From Paracentrotus lividus (Eukaryota; Echinodermata; Echinoidea; Camarodonta; Echinidae), in NCBI GenBank assembly GCA_940671915.1, contig CALNVZ010002974.1:22371712-22435711 (forward strand): a stretch of DNA of 64,000 nucleotides. The letters are read 5' to 3'. Under the pieces are notes generated by a model. It made no database searches. It was not told the origin of the DNA and saw only the letters and a program-made list of their open reading frames with translations. Positions within the stretch are counted from its first letter, which is position 1. Each line of letters opens with the position of its first letter. Below are positions 24,955-37,624 of this stretch, in pieces. A program made the translations under genes and the position numbers.

Positions 24955-26519
24955 TGAATACTTGTTGATCAAACATAAATACAAAACAATGTGTATTCCT
25001 GTATATTGTACAAATAAGCCAAAGATGTATAATAGCTTTTATAACTATGATTCTTTGTAATCAGGAGCTACTACCTTTGATTACTTCCTTGATATTGGAT
25101 ACAGCACTACAGGATAATGTTCGGTAGTATTGGTCATATGAATTTATTTGTATTACAAAAAAATTATTTAAGATATTTGTGAAATACGTACAAATGTACT
25201 GCTTGCTTGATGGACAAATTGATTATTAATGAAAGGATTTTCTGAATAGGACATGTATTACATGTCTAATCTCTTTTTCCTTATTAATCTCTCAAGTATT
25301 TTAAATCCTTCTGACTGTGCAGGTCTAATTTATTACAAGCACTACTATTTCCCTTGATTACTTCCTCAATAGTGATTGTGTAAGGTAGCAGACAGGATAT
25401 GTTAAGTAGTTTCGGTATGCCAAGAAAAATTTGCCTCAAAATAATGAAAATATGCTTCTAGATGTATCCTGAATTATATTTTTATCCTTTATTATGATTT
25501 TCCTGCAACTTTCCAGAGACTCAAGAGAGTCAAGCAACATCTCCACAACTCCAGAAAATCAATTCGCGAACTAGACGGCTATTGAGAAATTAGGCCCTTT
25601 AAAATCCCTTTTACACCAGCCTATTTGGGTTTTTTTTTTCCTTTATTCTTTTCTTTCCTTTATTCCTCTAAATGCTATGTAATAAGCCCATTAGAAGAAA
25701 GATACATGTCATAGCAACAATTTTTTTTTTATAATGGTGTTACCGAAAGCTTTGAATTATGATGGTCATTATTAATCTTTCATAATGCATACATGTAGGC
25801 CTATGTGTATTAGACTGACAAGAAGATTTTGCTGGATATAGAAACCAAGCCATTAAAAATTGCACTTCAAATGGATTATGTAGAAGCAATGCAGGGGTGC
25901 GAAAGCATAAAAGCTAGTCTGAGGGAAAGATAGCACCTTCCTTATTTTCCTTTACGTCCCCCGAGAGACTATCCAAATTTGAATGAAACCTATTATCACC
26001 TCTTCACATCAGACATGCATTGAAATCGGATATTTTATGCATCCTTGATCTTCAACCCTACTTCCACTGTGGGAAAGGGGCAGAATATAAAGCCAGTTTA
26101 GTTTCTAGTCTATACACTGTAGAGCAATAAAGAATTCATATCACTAACAATACATACTTACATGTATGTATTTGCTGGCACTGTTAAGAAGTACATGTAT
26201 CGTAAAACATTTCTCTGTGAATTTCTACCTGATTCTCATGTCAAAATGTATGACAGAAATGATTGCAAATATTTACAAAACAAAAACCAAAACATTGAAA
26301 TATTGTAGAAATCATGCTAAAATTTTTTGAGGCCTTGTTTCAAAGAAAACGTGGAATGATTTAAGAATTATTTTTTAGAAAAACATTATTTTAATGCTTT
26401 AGCCGAGGGAGATTACACAAGGTCTAAATTGAGGTCTTTGTGAATTCATGTTTGAAACAACTGGGGGAAAAAGCCATGCATGGTGATTCACCGGGTCTTT
26501 CATTCGGTTCAAATAACTT
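24955..26519. other. Neurabin intronic sequence
   Basis: AT-rich sequence between the microexon candidate and the first coding exon. No exon recognised. Confidence 0.35.
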
Positions 26520-26665
26520 TACAGTTGACTGGTAATCAGTTCTTGCGCTATAAAAATGATCGAGAATGTGATTAGTATAGCACCAAATAAGATGCTCCAG
26601 TCGTTGGTAAAGTCATTTGTAACTTTACTTGGTGAAGCAATACCCTGTTCATGGTTATTGATAAA
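26520..26665. repeat. Dispersed repeat, copy related to 56,670-56,805
   Basis: AATCAGTTCTTGCGCT, CTCCAGTCGTTGGTAAAGTC, ACTTGGTGAAGCAATACCCTG match GATCAGTTCTTGCACT, TTCCAGTCGTTCGTAAAGTC and ACTTGGTGAAACATCACCCTG in the same order near 56,670-56,805. Confidence 0.65.
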
Positions 26666-26788
26666 GGAAGAGCTAGATGAGTATTATAATTTTTTTTATT
26701 TTTTTATTTCAATTCCTTTAGGAGGGCTGAATGGCATTCTTTAAAAAATGTTATTTTACTTAACGTGCAATCACACATCGCCAATTTA

Positions 26789-26960
26789 CATATCGTCTGT
26801 TGAGAGCCATAAGGGCGCTATTGCAGATCAAAGATATTCCGTTTAGAGCCATAAGGGCGCTATTGCTGTACAAAGTCAATGGTATTAGCGCCCTTATGGC
26901 TCTCAACGGAACATCTTTGATCTGTAATAGCGCCCTTCTGGCTCTCAGCTGACGATATGT
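26789..26960. repeat. Palindromic MITE family D, copy 2
   Basis: Ends ACATATCGTCTG and GACGATATGT are perfectly inverted. Same internal AGCCATAAGGGCGCTATTGC units as the copy at 15,707. Confidence 0.92.
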
Positions 26961-27205
26961 AGATGACGATTAATGGTCTTATATGGAGAGAGTCTGGCCC
27001 AATTCTGTTTCATTAGGTATCTACATGCTGCATTTTCTTTTGTACTGTGCAAACTATGACGCTGTTCAAAACCAAATGTATTTTGTATCTGAAATTGCAG
27101 CAAAAATATGCTCCTAATAACCACAATCTAAATCTGCATATATGTGACTGCACCTTCAGGATTGTGTAAAGTATAAATCTTATGATGAGAGTTGTTGTTA
27201 CTTAC

Positions 27206-29000
27206 AGTATCTCCTTCTTCATGTTCTTCCCCCGAAGATGAAGATTGTTCAGTTGAATCATCATCACTGCCTGTCCTAGTGGGCATGAAGCCTCCAATGT
27301 TGAAGGATGTATCATAACCCTGGGCGCTGGTCCTCTACCGAGTCCTCCAGTTCCTCCAGAGTTCCACGAGCACTATCAGGCTCGTGACGAATGTCCTCAT
27401 CATCGTCCTTCACAAGGTTGTAACCTCCAACTGCATCGTCGGAATCATCAGTCACATCCGAGTCATCTACGTCAAAGTGCGGAGCCTCATCTTCTTCATC
27501 TTCCTCACTGTCGATGGTTGTTTCTGGTAAGGACATGGCCATGGCAAGGATATCTGTGCTAGGACCATCTCGTTGCTCTCTAGGAGATGCATCGGATGTG
27601 ATGGCTTCGGCTGTAAGGTTGATGCGGTTCTTGGAGATATCATCCTCCATGGAGGGCGTGGGGGAGAGGAATGAACATGACCCTTCAGAAGGTAGATCAG
27701 ATACAATATCAGGTCTCTCTTCCTTAGATCCAGAGCTCAGCTCACTTACAGGCGCTGAGGATTCCACTTTGCCAGGCGCTCGCAACGTTTCATGGCTTGG
27801 CAGTTTGACTTCTGGAAAGGGAACATCTTCATTCTTACTAGGAATGCTCTTTGAAGAGATGGTGATTGGCCGAGGGCTTCGTGAATATCAGTAACAGAAT
27901 ACTCATCATCCATAACCTGTTTTTGCTCCTTTTTCATCACGACACTACCTTCTGACCAAAGGCACGATTTGATGACAATTGCTCTGTAACATTTTACGCC
28001 GACTGTTCTCAATGTCCACATTCAGTTTCTCTGCATAATCAATGTCAGGACGATCGATTGCAATAATTGCTGAGGCAGGCATATCTTTTTTCTTGGGGGA
28101 TCTACATGGTGAATCTCTGCATCAGCAACTCCCGAGAAAATGGCCTTGCCGCCTGGCCAAAACTCCATTTCTCGAGGGAGCACTTGAATCTTCTGATGAT
28201 TGCTTCGTGCGATTTCTCCTCAAAACAACCTGGCTATTTGCATTTTCCACAGTCTCTGTATTACTGAGATCCATTGGCACTGACTTAGTAACTTCTGTTT
28301 CTCTGTTAATGTCCCCATTTGCTTTAGGTAAAGAACTCTCAAATTTGTCAACAGATATACTGTCACACCTGGTATGTAACTTAACTTTGATATTTCATCC
28401 CCATTTGTAGTGGAATGTGATATATCTTCATGGTTTTGAATACATCAGATCAGAGTCCCTGCGGATACCCACGCCAAACGGCTCTCCAGTTTTGTCTGCA
28501 CTTTCATGGATTCTTTTCTATACACTGGAGGACTAGTTGGTGGGCTACTACTGGTCCTCCTAGGTCCTGTTTGCCTGCGTTGGATTGGAGGGCTACTCGC
28601 AGCCTCAAATTCTTGAGGACTGTTGTGAATCTCTTCCTTGGGTCATCTCAATTGCCTTCACGCCGAAGCTTTACCGTTGTAGCTGTAAAGTCCCCACTTA
28701 ATCTCTGCTGGATGTTTACATTATATTCGTTACTTGCAGGTCTTGGACGACCATGCATAGACTTTGATTCCTTGTGCCGCAGTACAACCCTGACAGGGAG
28801 GACTTGGCACTGCTTGAGGCAGTTCCTGTAGATGTATTGGCATTGATGGTTGTCTGGACTTGAGCCCTTGGGACAGGAGGAGGCTTACCAGTGGTGTGTG
28901 CTTGTTCTTCAAACAGATGACGTAGCTTGCGCACATTGGAGCTGACTGTGGACTTCTCACTACTGCTTGGGTTACGACTGGCTGTTACTGCAGTGGCCAT
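27206..29000 (-). CDS. PPP1R9: Neurabin-like first coding exon, N-terminal actin-binding and acidic region, multiply frameshifted
   Basis: The start is the ATG at 29,000-28,998, with A at -3 and G at +4. Residues 21-30 read SNVRKLRHLF, resembling the SNVNRIKNLF segment of vertebrate neurabin, followed by a proline-rich stretch. Coding character continues to the donor at 27,206 (ACT|gtaagt, phase 0), but only with frame changes near 28,795, 28,645, 28,490, 28,435, 28,370, 28,165, 28,090, 27,955, 27,865 and 27,335. Recognisable islands are SMHGRPRPASNEYNV, EEIHNSPQEFEAASSPP, TGEPFGVGIRRDSDLMYSKP, SVDKFESSLPKANGD, DRPDIDYAEKLN, DDEYSVTD (vertebrate neurabin has NEYSVTG), RPITISSKSIPSKNED, a 157-codon acidic block at 27,785-27,312, and YDTSFNIGGFMPTRTGSDDD. 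A large first coding exon is normal for this family. Either the sequence is error-rich here or the copy is decaying. Plus-strand open frames at 27,514-28,831 are shadows. Confidence 0.72.
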
Positions 29001-30378
29001 ATTCACATCAGCCAGGTCCCAGTGAAATATAACAACAGAAAACAATTTTAAATTTATTTTTAATTTGTACTTTTTTATTCAAAAAGTGATGCAGATTAAA
29101 GAATTCATGAACAGTAATGGAGGCAGTTAAGATGAGTAAGGTACAATGTTGTAAAGTCCTAAGGGGGATCAATCCAAGAGGCATGCTGGCCCCTATTTGT
29201 GGGGAACCACACATTGATCATAGGCCTACATGTTGGCAATACAATCCCCTATAGTTCTGTATAATATCAAAACTGTCATAGGCATCCTGCCCCTTTTCTT
29301 CAAAATCCTGGATCCACCACTGGCTGTACATGTTAAAAATCAGTAATTTTGGAGCCCCCCCCCTCCATTTTCAAATCCTGGATACGCCACTGCACTACAC
29401 ATGTATACTACAAAAGGCAAATCTGATATTTCCAAAGGGCAATGGAATGTTTTGTGTGTACAAAACCAAAAGAAAAACTCTTCTATTTTCAATACCAGGT
29501 GTGATTCAAAGATTCTATAGCACTTACAATTCAGCGAACAAAACTATGAAAATAAAACAAGAAAATGAGTCAAGGTTGAAACACAAAGTTTTATGAAGGC
29601 TACACGTACATATATTAAAACAGAAAATGTGTTGAACAGATTGGCCAATTATGACTTACCACTCAATATCAAAATAGGTCATATCTTGATCAGAATAATA
29701 CATGTTTGTCAAATCAATGTCCACTTGAGCAAAACAGTCATATGATACAGTCCAACGTAACTCAAACTACATACATGTACATTTGTAGGCAATCCAGTTT
29801 TATTTCCCTACTGACTATACGCACTACATCAGACACAGGAGTATGTACATCCAAACTGTGAGGCACACAAGTCTTGACTGGCCTTAGCAGCGTACTCTAT
29901 TTTTGTACATCATGTACAGAATGTGAAGACATTTTCATGCACACATCACATGAATATTAGGGATGAAACGTGTTTTATATACAACATGTATGTTCGCAAT
30001 AATCCCATTTGCAGACTAACTACAGAGTCAAACTGCAGTTGCTGAATAATAATAAAGATATCATTCCATTTCAATTTGTCACCCTACTGAAATCAACTAA
30101 TCAATGTTGTCATGTTCCTGATCAACAAATTGAAAAGATGTTTTCCTTTCCTACAAATTAACTGATCGTTTCACCTTCAAAGAATTAGGAGGAATAATAT
30201 GGGCATTATGTGGTCAAAATAATAATCTGTACATTTGTACTACAGTATATTTCACTATAATATGCTACATGTAGATTGTAAAATACCTTCTCAAAATTTG
30301 AGTGGTAATAATATTGCAGGCATCTGAGCATATATGATGAAGCAAAGGGGTGGGAAGAGGGGGGGGGGGGGGCAGGTG
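29001..30378. other. Upstream of the neurabin start codon
   Basis: Immediately upstream of the ATG the frame stays open for 15 codons, so the true exon start or an upstream splice is not fixed. No promoter signature seen. A poly-G run lies at 30,358-30,372. Confidence 0.35.
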
Positions 30379-30612
30379 TTATGATGGTATCTCACTTCGC
30401 GGAGACGGATTTGGGAAGTTTTTAAATTTGTCGCGGAGACGTCACAGCGAACGGAAAAAGTGTCTCCGCAACGGAAAAAAGTATCAGAGACGTCTCCAAA
30501 ACTATATTCCCGTTGCGGAGATGTCTCTGATACTTTTTTACTTCGCGGAGATGTAAAACCGTCTCAAATCCATCTCAAATCCGTATCTGTGAAGTGAGAT
30601 ATCACCATAATT
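30379..30612. repeat. MITE family C, best-preserved copy
   Basis: Ends TATGATGGTATCTCACTTCG and GAAGTGAGATATCACCATAA are inverted. AGAGACGTCTC with GGAAAAAAGTATC on one side is mirrored by GAGATGTCTCTGATAC on the other. Confidence 0.9.
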
Positions 30613-30824
30613 AGGATTTAAATGAACATTTTATCCTTCAAAACAATAAAGCATTCACATGGTTCAGAATTCAACTTTCATTGTGTTTTAATTGGGACCT
30701 TGTCAGCCAGATAGAGAGCCCTGTAATACAATAGCGAAGATAGGAAGTTCTTGGTCTCTATATTAAAGCTGAGATAAAGGTCTTTGCATCCAACCTTGGT
30801 TGTGTGTTCATGGTCGATTTTAAC

Positions 30825-30985
30825 ATTTAAACAGGACCATGAATCGTGATACAAAACAAAAAACAATTACAAAACACAGACGTAGAAGAGTAACATAGGG
30901 TGCGTTCATGGTCACCTATTCCCAAATGTTAATGTTAACATCTTACTGTTATAGATCTCCATTCTGACAAATGAATAGTATACAA
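30825..30985. repeat. Dispersed repeat, copy related to 3,500-3,800
   Basis: ACCATGAATC, CAATTACAAAACACAG and AGATCTCCATTCTGAC occur in the same order as near 3,530-3,670. Confidence 0.45.
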
Positions 30986-31224
30986 ACTTTTATGAACATG
31001 GTCTTTTCCGTAAATATTTCTACAGAATACCCCTAAATTAACTAATTTCTCATTTGAAGTTTCAAATTATCCAAAGTGTTTATTTGTTCGTAGCACACTT
31101 ATCACCAGAAAGTTTGACAAAACATACATGTACGTGTAGGCCTATGCAGTCAATGACAAGTTAAAATACTTTCAAAATGAGGTATGAATACTTTCGGGCA
31201 CACCTGCAGATGAAGTACACAATC

Positions 31225-31320
31225 TAGACCCATAAGTTTTCTTATGGGTTGGGTCTATAGGATTTGTATGTGTACTTATCTACAAATCCTTTAGACCCTT
31301 AAGTTTTCTTAGATTAGTCT
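31225..31320. repeat. Small compound hairpin repeat
   Basis: ACCCATAAG-TTTT-CTTATGGGT is a 9-bp stem. GGATTTGTA and TACAAATCC form a second inverted pair, and TAGACCC...AAGTTTTCTTA is duplicated. Confidence 0.6.
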
Positions 31321-33362
31321 TGGAAGTAATAAAAAGATAAATAAAGTCAACATTATATCAATTCAATTGCCCATCAATCTATATTTTCTGAATGAATTAA
31401 TTTAATGGTCTCATTAACTTACAACACTACAGCAAATTAATAATGGATTGGGCATGCATGCATGTACATTCCATAAAAGAGTGTAGGGCATTATGGGATC
31501 TAAAGTTCGCGGAACTACTAAACATGCTTTCCGCTCTTGTTTAACATGACATTCAACTCAACATTAAATTCTCTCGAATCATGTAGCTTCATGACCAACC
31601 TTTCTCCTTAGACTTTATCCCAATTCCCCACTCAGGCTCATCCCAATATTAATTTCCACCCTAACTCCTGACCTTTTGATATCACCAATGATAAAAAAAA
31701 AATTTTTAAAATCCTATGTGGGATCGTTTCTTAACTTGCCTCGTCACAGCAGAAGAAAGCCCCCCCCCCCCCCCCACAACATCAATATGAGTCACGTAAA
31801 TTATGATATTCGGAAACCCCTGCTCTGCAGGGCTGCAAATATACCCGCTCATAAATTATGTCCACACATGTAGCTTTTAAAGGGAAAGACCACCTACATA
31901 TGAAAAGTTTTAATCAGAATTAATGATATATCACAGTCAAGGCTTTGGTGAAAGGCTTTGATGCATTCAGGGGGTAAAGAAAGGTGGGTTGTTTTTACAA
32001 GATCAGGTATACCCATCTGTCTCATTTGACCAAAAATAAAAGTTGTTCTGTTTTCCTCAATTTTTGTGTATATATTTCTAAACAAGTGAACTGATACTTG
32101 CTTTTAAATTTTGAGGCATGAGGTACATGTACATCTGCCCTGTTTTGGGTAATTTACAAAATATCCCATGACTTTGGGGATACACCAAAGTATTCACCCT
32201 TTTCACTTTGGCAATTTTTTTAAAGAAAAACTAGATGAATCTTCGACCGCGCACGGTCGGAAGGCATGCCTCCGTATTGCCACATCGGAAAAAAAAGGCA
32301 TGCGCATGTTGAAGTATTATTTTACATCCATTTATACCATGAGACATTTTTGAAGATATTGACCCCAAATCTATTAAGTTGTATCATCAGAATTATTTCC
32401 AACTCAGGAAGGATGGCTACTGATGTAGTGAAAATGATAAACATGTTTAAGTTGATCTGTCAAAGGTCCTTCAGAAATTGCACAAAACGAGTCATTTACA
32501 TAAATAACCAGTGACCTTTGATGTCCTGACCTCAAAAATCTAATCAGTTCATCTTTCCTCCCACATGACCCAAGTTTGAAGTTGATCCATAAAACGGTTC
32601 AGAAGTTACAGCAAGAACGTGCCTTTTAATGTATACAATGACGTCTGTGACCCTTGACCTTTGACTTCATGACCTCAAAATATAATAAATTCATTGTCCC
32701 TACCATATGCACACATACCCAAGTTTGATGTTCATCCATCAAACTGTTCTTAGTTATCGCAAGAACAAGCCATTTTCACGTACACAATGTCCTCTGTGGC
32801 CTTTGAACTTTGACCTCATGACTCTAAATTCTAATCAGTTTATTGTCCGTCCCATATGCACATATGACCCAAGTTTGAAATTGATCCGTCAAACGGTTTT
32901 TAAGTTTATTGCGAGAACAAGCCATTTTCATGTACAATGACCTCTGTGACCTTTGACCTTTGACCCAAAATCTAATCAGTTCATTGCCCCTCCCATATGC
33001 ACATTACTCAAGTTTGAAGTAGACCCGTCACACAGTTTTTAGTTATTGCGAGAAACGAACCATTTCATGTATAACAATGACATCTGTGACCTTTGACCTT
33101 TGACCTCATGACCCTAAAATCTTATCAGTTCATTGCCCCTCCCATAGGCACACATTACCCAAGTTTGAAGTTGACCCGTCAAACGGTTTTTAAGTTATGG
33201 CGAGAACGAGCCATTTTAATGCATACAATGACCTCTGTGACCTTTGACCTTTGACCTCATGACCCTAAAATCTAATCAGTTCATTGTCCCTACCATATGC
33301 ATACATTGCAAGTTTGAAGTGATCCGTCAAACGGTTCTTAAGTTATGCGCGAGAACGAAAAC

Positions 33363-33421
33363 GGGACGGACGTAGACGGACGGACGGGGTACGGACGGAC
33401 GGACGGACGGACGGACGGACA
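33363..33421. repeat. GGAC tetranucleotide microsatellite
   Basis: About ten GGAC units with a short interruption (GGGGTAC) at 33,386-33,392, adjoining the tandem repeat. Confidence 0.92.
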
Positions 33422-33435
33422 ACCCGAAAACATAA

Positions 33436-33469
33436 TGCCTCCGGCACCACCTTCGGTGGCGGAGGCATA
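33436..33469. repeat. GC-rich hairpin (CCACC-TTC-GGTGG core)
   Basis: ATGCCTCCG and CGGAGGCAT pair outside an inner CCACC/GGTGG stem. It resembles the hairpin at 42,761-42,787. Confidence 0.8.
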
Positions 33470-33470
33470 A

Positions 33471-36400
33471 AAATAATTAAAGAAACCACCAAAATTTTGC
33501 TTATCCATGCTCCCACATGTTTGTCTTTAATGATGGTTACATCTTTCAACAAAATCAATTAAAATTTTAGAAAATGTCAGTGCATTTGAACAACAACCAC
33601 GGTATTAGGATTGAAATAAATTAGCTAGCCAGGTCAAACACTTCTCTTTTCTTTATGTCATGTCTGAAATTCTATGGAATTGGCCATATGCTTTGTAATA
33701 ATGTACTTGGATTATAAATACACTCTAACTCAAACTCAAATCAAACCTTAATAATTTTTCAACAAGGAGTTGAAAAAATCTTTTATTATATGCGGGTATG
33801 TTATTATACCAGCTACCATTTGAGACATCATTTCATGCTTCAATGAGCAAGACCAATAGGCAAAATTGTCATTCTTTTGAAGTTCACAAGCTTAATGTCA
33901 TAACTTTGAATAAATGAATTTGAAACAAAATTCATATTTTCAATCACATCACATTTGTCAAAAGGCATGCCACATGAAAGCCCTAACATGTAGGCCTACA
34001 CAATGAGTTCAGGGTCAAATTTTACGGTTAAGTGAGCACTGTGTGATATTTGCAAAAAATGCATTTTTTGCATATTTTCTATGGTAAATACATGTAGATC
34101 AAACATGAATTCATGTTTCAGAAGAGTGTTTTTGGCGTAGGCCTATAGTAGGCCCTAGTGTATAACGGCTTAGTCCCTGCATTAACCCTTGCAACTCTAC
34201 GCCAATTATGGTATAATGTGTACAAAGCTTCAATTCGACACTATTATACACTAAATTCTATTTGAAATCATCATCACGCAAAAATGACCATAATATCAAT
34301 TTGTGATTTGTAGTACTGTATGTTCGGCCCAGCCTCTCTACTTTCAAAAACGCTCTGCAGCCCCTGTATCTTGCACCTGTAAATTTATAGATGAAACGAT
34401 ATGAGGTAATATTTAACAACTTTTAATCACATTATTCTTCGCTCAATAACAGTAGAAATATTGCTTCAGAATTTGTGCAGAGAGCTACATGTACTGCATA
34501 TTAAATTTCTTATTAAAGAACACTAAAAAAACAGGGCTTAAATTAATTGGCCATGGAGGACACGGACATGGATTCCCTCCTCACTGTACCTTTTCCAAAA
34601 TTCATGTTTGGCCTTGGACATATTGGTGCCCTTTCTAGACATTTGTACTGTACGAAGAAAAAGTGCCCTATGACAAAATAACCTTGCCCTAAAACGAAAT
34701 TTTAGGCCTGGAAGAAGAATATTTCTCTGAATCTGCAATACGTGGCTTGAATTTACGAAGCCTCTCACTGAAGAGGATATAGAGCTTTCTATTCAACCCC
34801 CTCACATGATCTAATCAAAGGAATCAGTCAATCATGACCTATCCTGTAGTTGGGTTGAAATCAGGGGAAACAGGGATCCAAACTCAACTTTAAAACGCCT
34901 TCAAATGAATCACAGATCTATAAACCGAGGAGAACTTAAACATGAACAGCCTAAAATGATTTCATTGTAATTCGCATGTAAGACCGTAGTGCATGGTCTA
35001 TCATACACTTTTCTGGATAATGTGCACAACAAATGCACTAGTACAAAACTATCCCTAATGGAGACAGACCTGCACTACGCTAATTTCTAGTTCATATAAA
35101 CTGTGCATCAATATTGAGTAATGGAAATATGATTAACTTTTTTTTATCTGTTCCCCAAATACTTTTAAAAGATGTATATTGCCATATGAGAGAGCTCGGA
35201 CCTGCCTTATAGATTTCATAATCCTCATTAATTTTGTGAGTATTTCTTGTAACTTTTGAGCTTTTAACCAATTGCAAAAACAAAAAACATGAGCAAGTTG
35301 AACTGTTCCAAAAAAAAATTTGCTTTTAAAAATTGGGGTATAGTTTTCATAAATCTAAGAATATAAAGTTCAGTAAAACTTAATATCTTTCTGTAATTAA
35401 TTTATGAAACAATTGTTTAGAGTCCATGTGAAATTATATCACTGCCAATAACGGGTGCGAAATATGTGTATAACTGTCAAATTTGTATTTTCAAAAATAT
35501 TCAACATGGAACAAATTGGTGTTAATCGTAATAATCTAGAGTTATAGAGTACTTCCTAAGATAACAATATAATCAATATCATTGAATATTACCAAAACTA
35601 TACCCCAGCTTTGAATACAGAGAAATATACTGATTGTCAATTTTTAAAACAAATGATGAAAATATATATGTACAACAAGACTATAAATCTGGCCTCACTT
35701 GGAAATAATTTGTCAGGGTACATTGTTGAACAGACGAAAACGGGATTAATAACGCTGGCTTATTGTAAAAGAAATAGAACTTTGAACCTTGTTCAATAGA
35801 CAGATATTTCAATCATGAATACAGTACCGGTATGTACATGTTCAAGAATTGATGTTGTCTATTGGACGTTTTAGCTGTGTAATATTATTGGGTAGTACAT
35901 GGTCCAAGGACAGTAAATTTAATACAGGAACATGATTACTACGTGTACTTCTGTAGCAGAAAATTTATGAAGTTTGTGACTTAAAAAGAAAATATATGAC
36001 AAATCTGTCAGTGTATACATTGTACATGTACATGTAGCAAGTTAATGCATGTTACAGAATTTATGGGCCGAGACAATGATTCATCATGAATTCTCCCATC
36101 ATCCTAGCTTAGGATAAAACAAGAGAGATTAAATGAAATTAATCAGATCTCTAACATGTACCAATCAATTGGAGGATATTCATTGACACATATTGTAGGG
36201 GCCTCCTTATAACTCAGCAGAAAGATTAAGTATTTGAACTTCAATGTTGTTTGTTCCCCCTTGAATTCTAATACATATAGGCGAGGGCATATTTAAGTAG
36301 TTCACTCCACCCAAAATCTACTGGCTACTTTATATTCAGTAGAGATCTAGAATTTAGTCTACAAATACACCTACATACATGTATACAAACAATGAATTCA

Positions 36401-37624
36401 CAAAGGTATGTACATGTGTATTGTACACAGCATTTCTATATAAATTGAGTTCCTCATTCCGTACGGTTTAAGAATTGGTAAAGGGCAACCAAGCAAACAA
36501 TAGCTACTAACCTGTGCATACCTGTACATGTACGTGTCTTGTATCACATACTGTATACAAAGCTTGTTTTTAACTGAGCTCAGGTATTTTATTGATTGGG
36601 TAAATGAGATTATTGAGATGATGATCATGTATAATTTATTATCACTACACAGACATTACCCAAAGTGTGCAACCATCAAATAGTGAAGAGATTGCCAGAT
36701 GAAATAAAAAAAATTAAATTTGTGAGAGAGTATTAATAATATATATGCCCTACAATGTAGCTCCTCAGCACCCTGGTAATATATGCAAGCAATTAACATA
36801 CACTGTATAGGCAATAAATTAAACTCCTTAAATAAAAAAAATATACATGCATATAACAATGAAAGCCAAATCTTAGAAAATCTTTTGAAAATAAGCCTAC
36901 AAATAACTGTATATCTTGGAAAATATTGGAAATAATAAATGTAAGTACATGTACATATAGACAGGCCATTTTAATAGGAAAAGGAAGAAGAGAACAACTA
37001 TTATGTAACCCCCTGGAGAAGACCATTATTAAACTGTGAACATGCTTATTTGTTCTAATCCCATTGTGTTAATCTGTTTGTAAGATTGTAGCAGATACCC
37101 TGTGTAACTGTTGACAGTTATAAAAAGTGTGTTATATCCTGTGTAATGTTATCAAATAGACCAAGGAGAAACAGCTTACCCACATCAGCCTACATTGTAG
37201 ATCTCCAATGGAACATTAGGCACTGCTGCGCTAGCTTGAGCTAAAAAAAATAGCGCAACAATTGGTGAATCGGGGGGGGGGGGGATGAAAAAACAAACCT
37301 TCAGCCAAAGTTTCGCATTAACAACCTGACCTGAAATATCCTTTGGTTGTCTGAATTATCTCCTCTTATAGACTAGCCTGATATCCCTTTTATGTTCATT
37401 CGTTTCATGCACTAACACATTTTTTGCAGCGATGTGCCAATCCTTCTTTAGCCAGAATGAATGTGGATTATTAGTTCACAGCGATGATTTATAAGACTAT
37501 TTGTGACATCTTCTTCCAATTTAGATTTTCATCTCAGAAAACACCTTAATTTAGCTTTAAGCGCTAGAGAGGCCAGAAGCTTTAAAACCTGTCCTAAAAC
37601 TGAAGGATGTGCCAAAGCTAAAAA
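33471..37624. other. Intergenic sequence between the two genes, left part
   Basis: No exon recognised. Contains a perfect 22-bp palindrome TGCAAAAAATG-CATTTTTTGCA (34,051-34,072), the inverted pair at 35,325-35,612, and many TACATGTA palindromes (35,980-36,540). Confidence 0.4.
35325..35612. repeat. MITE with GGGGTATAGTTTT ends
   Basis: Left TTGGGGTATAGTTTTCA, right ACCAAAACTATACCCCAGC, about 288 bp. The motif GGTGTATAGTTT also starts each copy of the 282-bp duplication at 21,534, so the families may be related. Confidence 0.65.

Larger units (their letters stand above)
11683..29000 (-). other. PPP1R9: Neurabin/spinophilin-family gene, 5' portion (gene span)
   Basis: Span from the likely start codon at 29,000 down to the last exon visible in the window. 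Neurabins are cytoplasmic scaffolds that bind F-actin through their N-terminus, dock protein phosphatase 1 through an RVxF-type motif, and then carry a PDZ domain and coiled coil. Only the N-terminal region and the PP1-docking exon are seen here. The order and character of the pieces match vertebrate neurabins: a short SNVxxLxxLF-like actin-binding segment, a long low-complexity acidic region with EYSVT, then an acidic stretch and the PP1 motif. The gene must continue left of base 1. The neighbouring sarcoglycan gene is divergent, as in vertebrates, which strengthens the identification. What is seen is partial and the large exon is frame-broken. Confidence 0.75.
32234..33470. repeat. Element of 149-bp tandem repeats bounded by GC-rich hairpins
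   Basis: Six or so units between about 32,400 and 33,345 share TCTAATCAGTTCATTG, CCCAAGTTTGAAGTTGA, CGTCAAACGGTTTTTAAGTT and TGACCTTTGACCTTTGACCT. Anchors at 32,648, 32,797, 32,946, 33,088 and 33,238 give steps of 149, 149, 142 and 150. The left boundary carries hairpin GACCGCGCACGGTC. The right has a GGAC tetranucleotide array and the hairpin at 33,436-33,469. Open frames are incidental. Confidence 0.85.

Noticed and set aside
27514..28831. Several plus-strand open frames of 66-133 codons
   Set aside because: They oppose the frame-broken neurabin exon and exist because that exon is stop-poor; the minus-strand islands have family resemblance and these do not.
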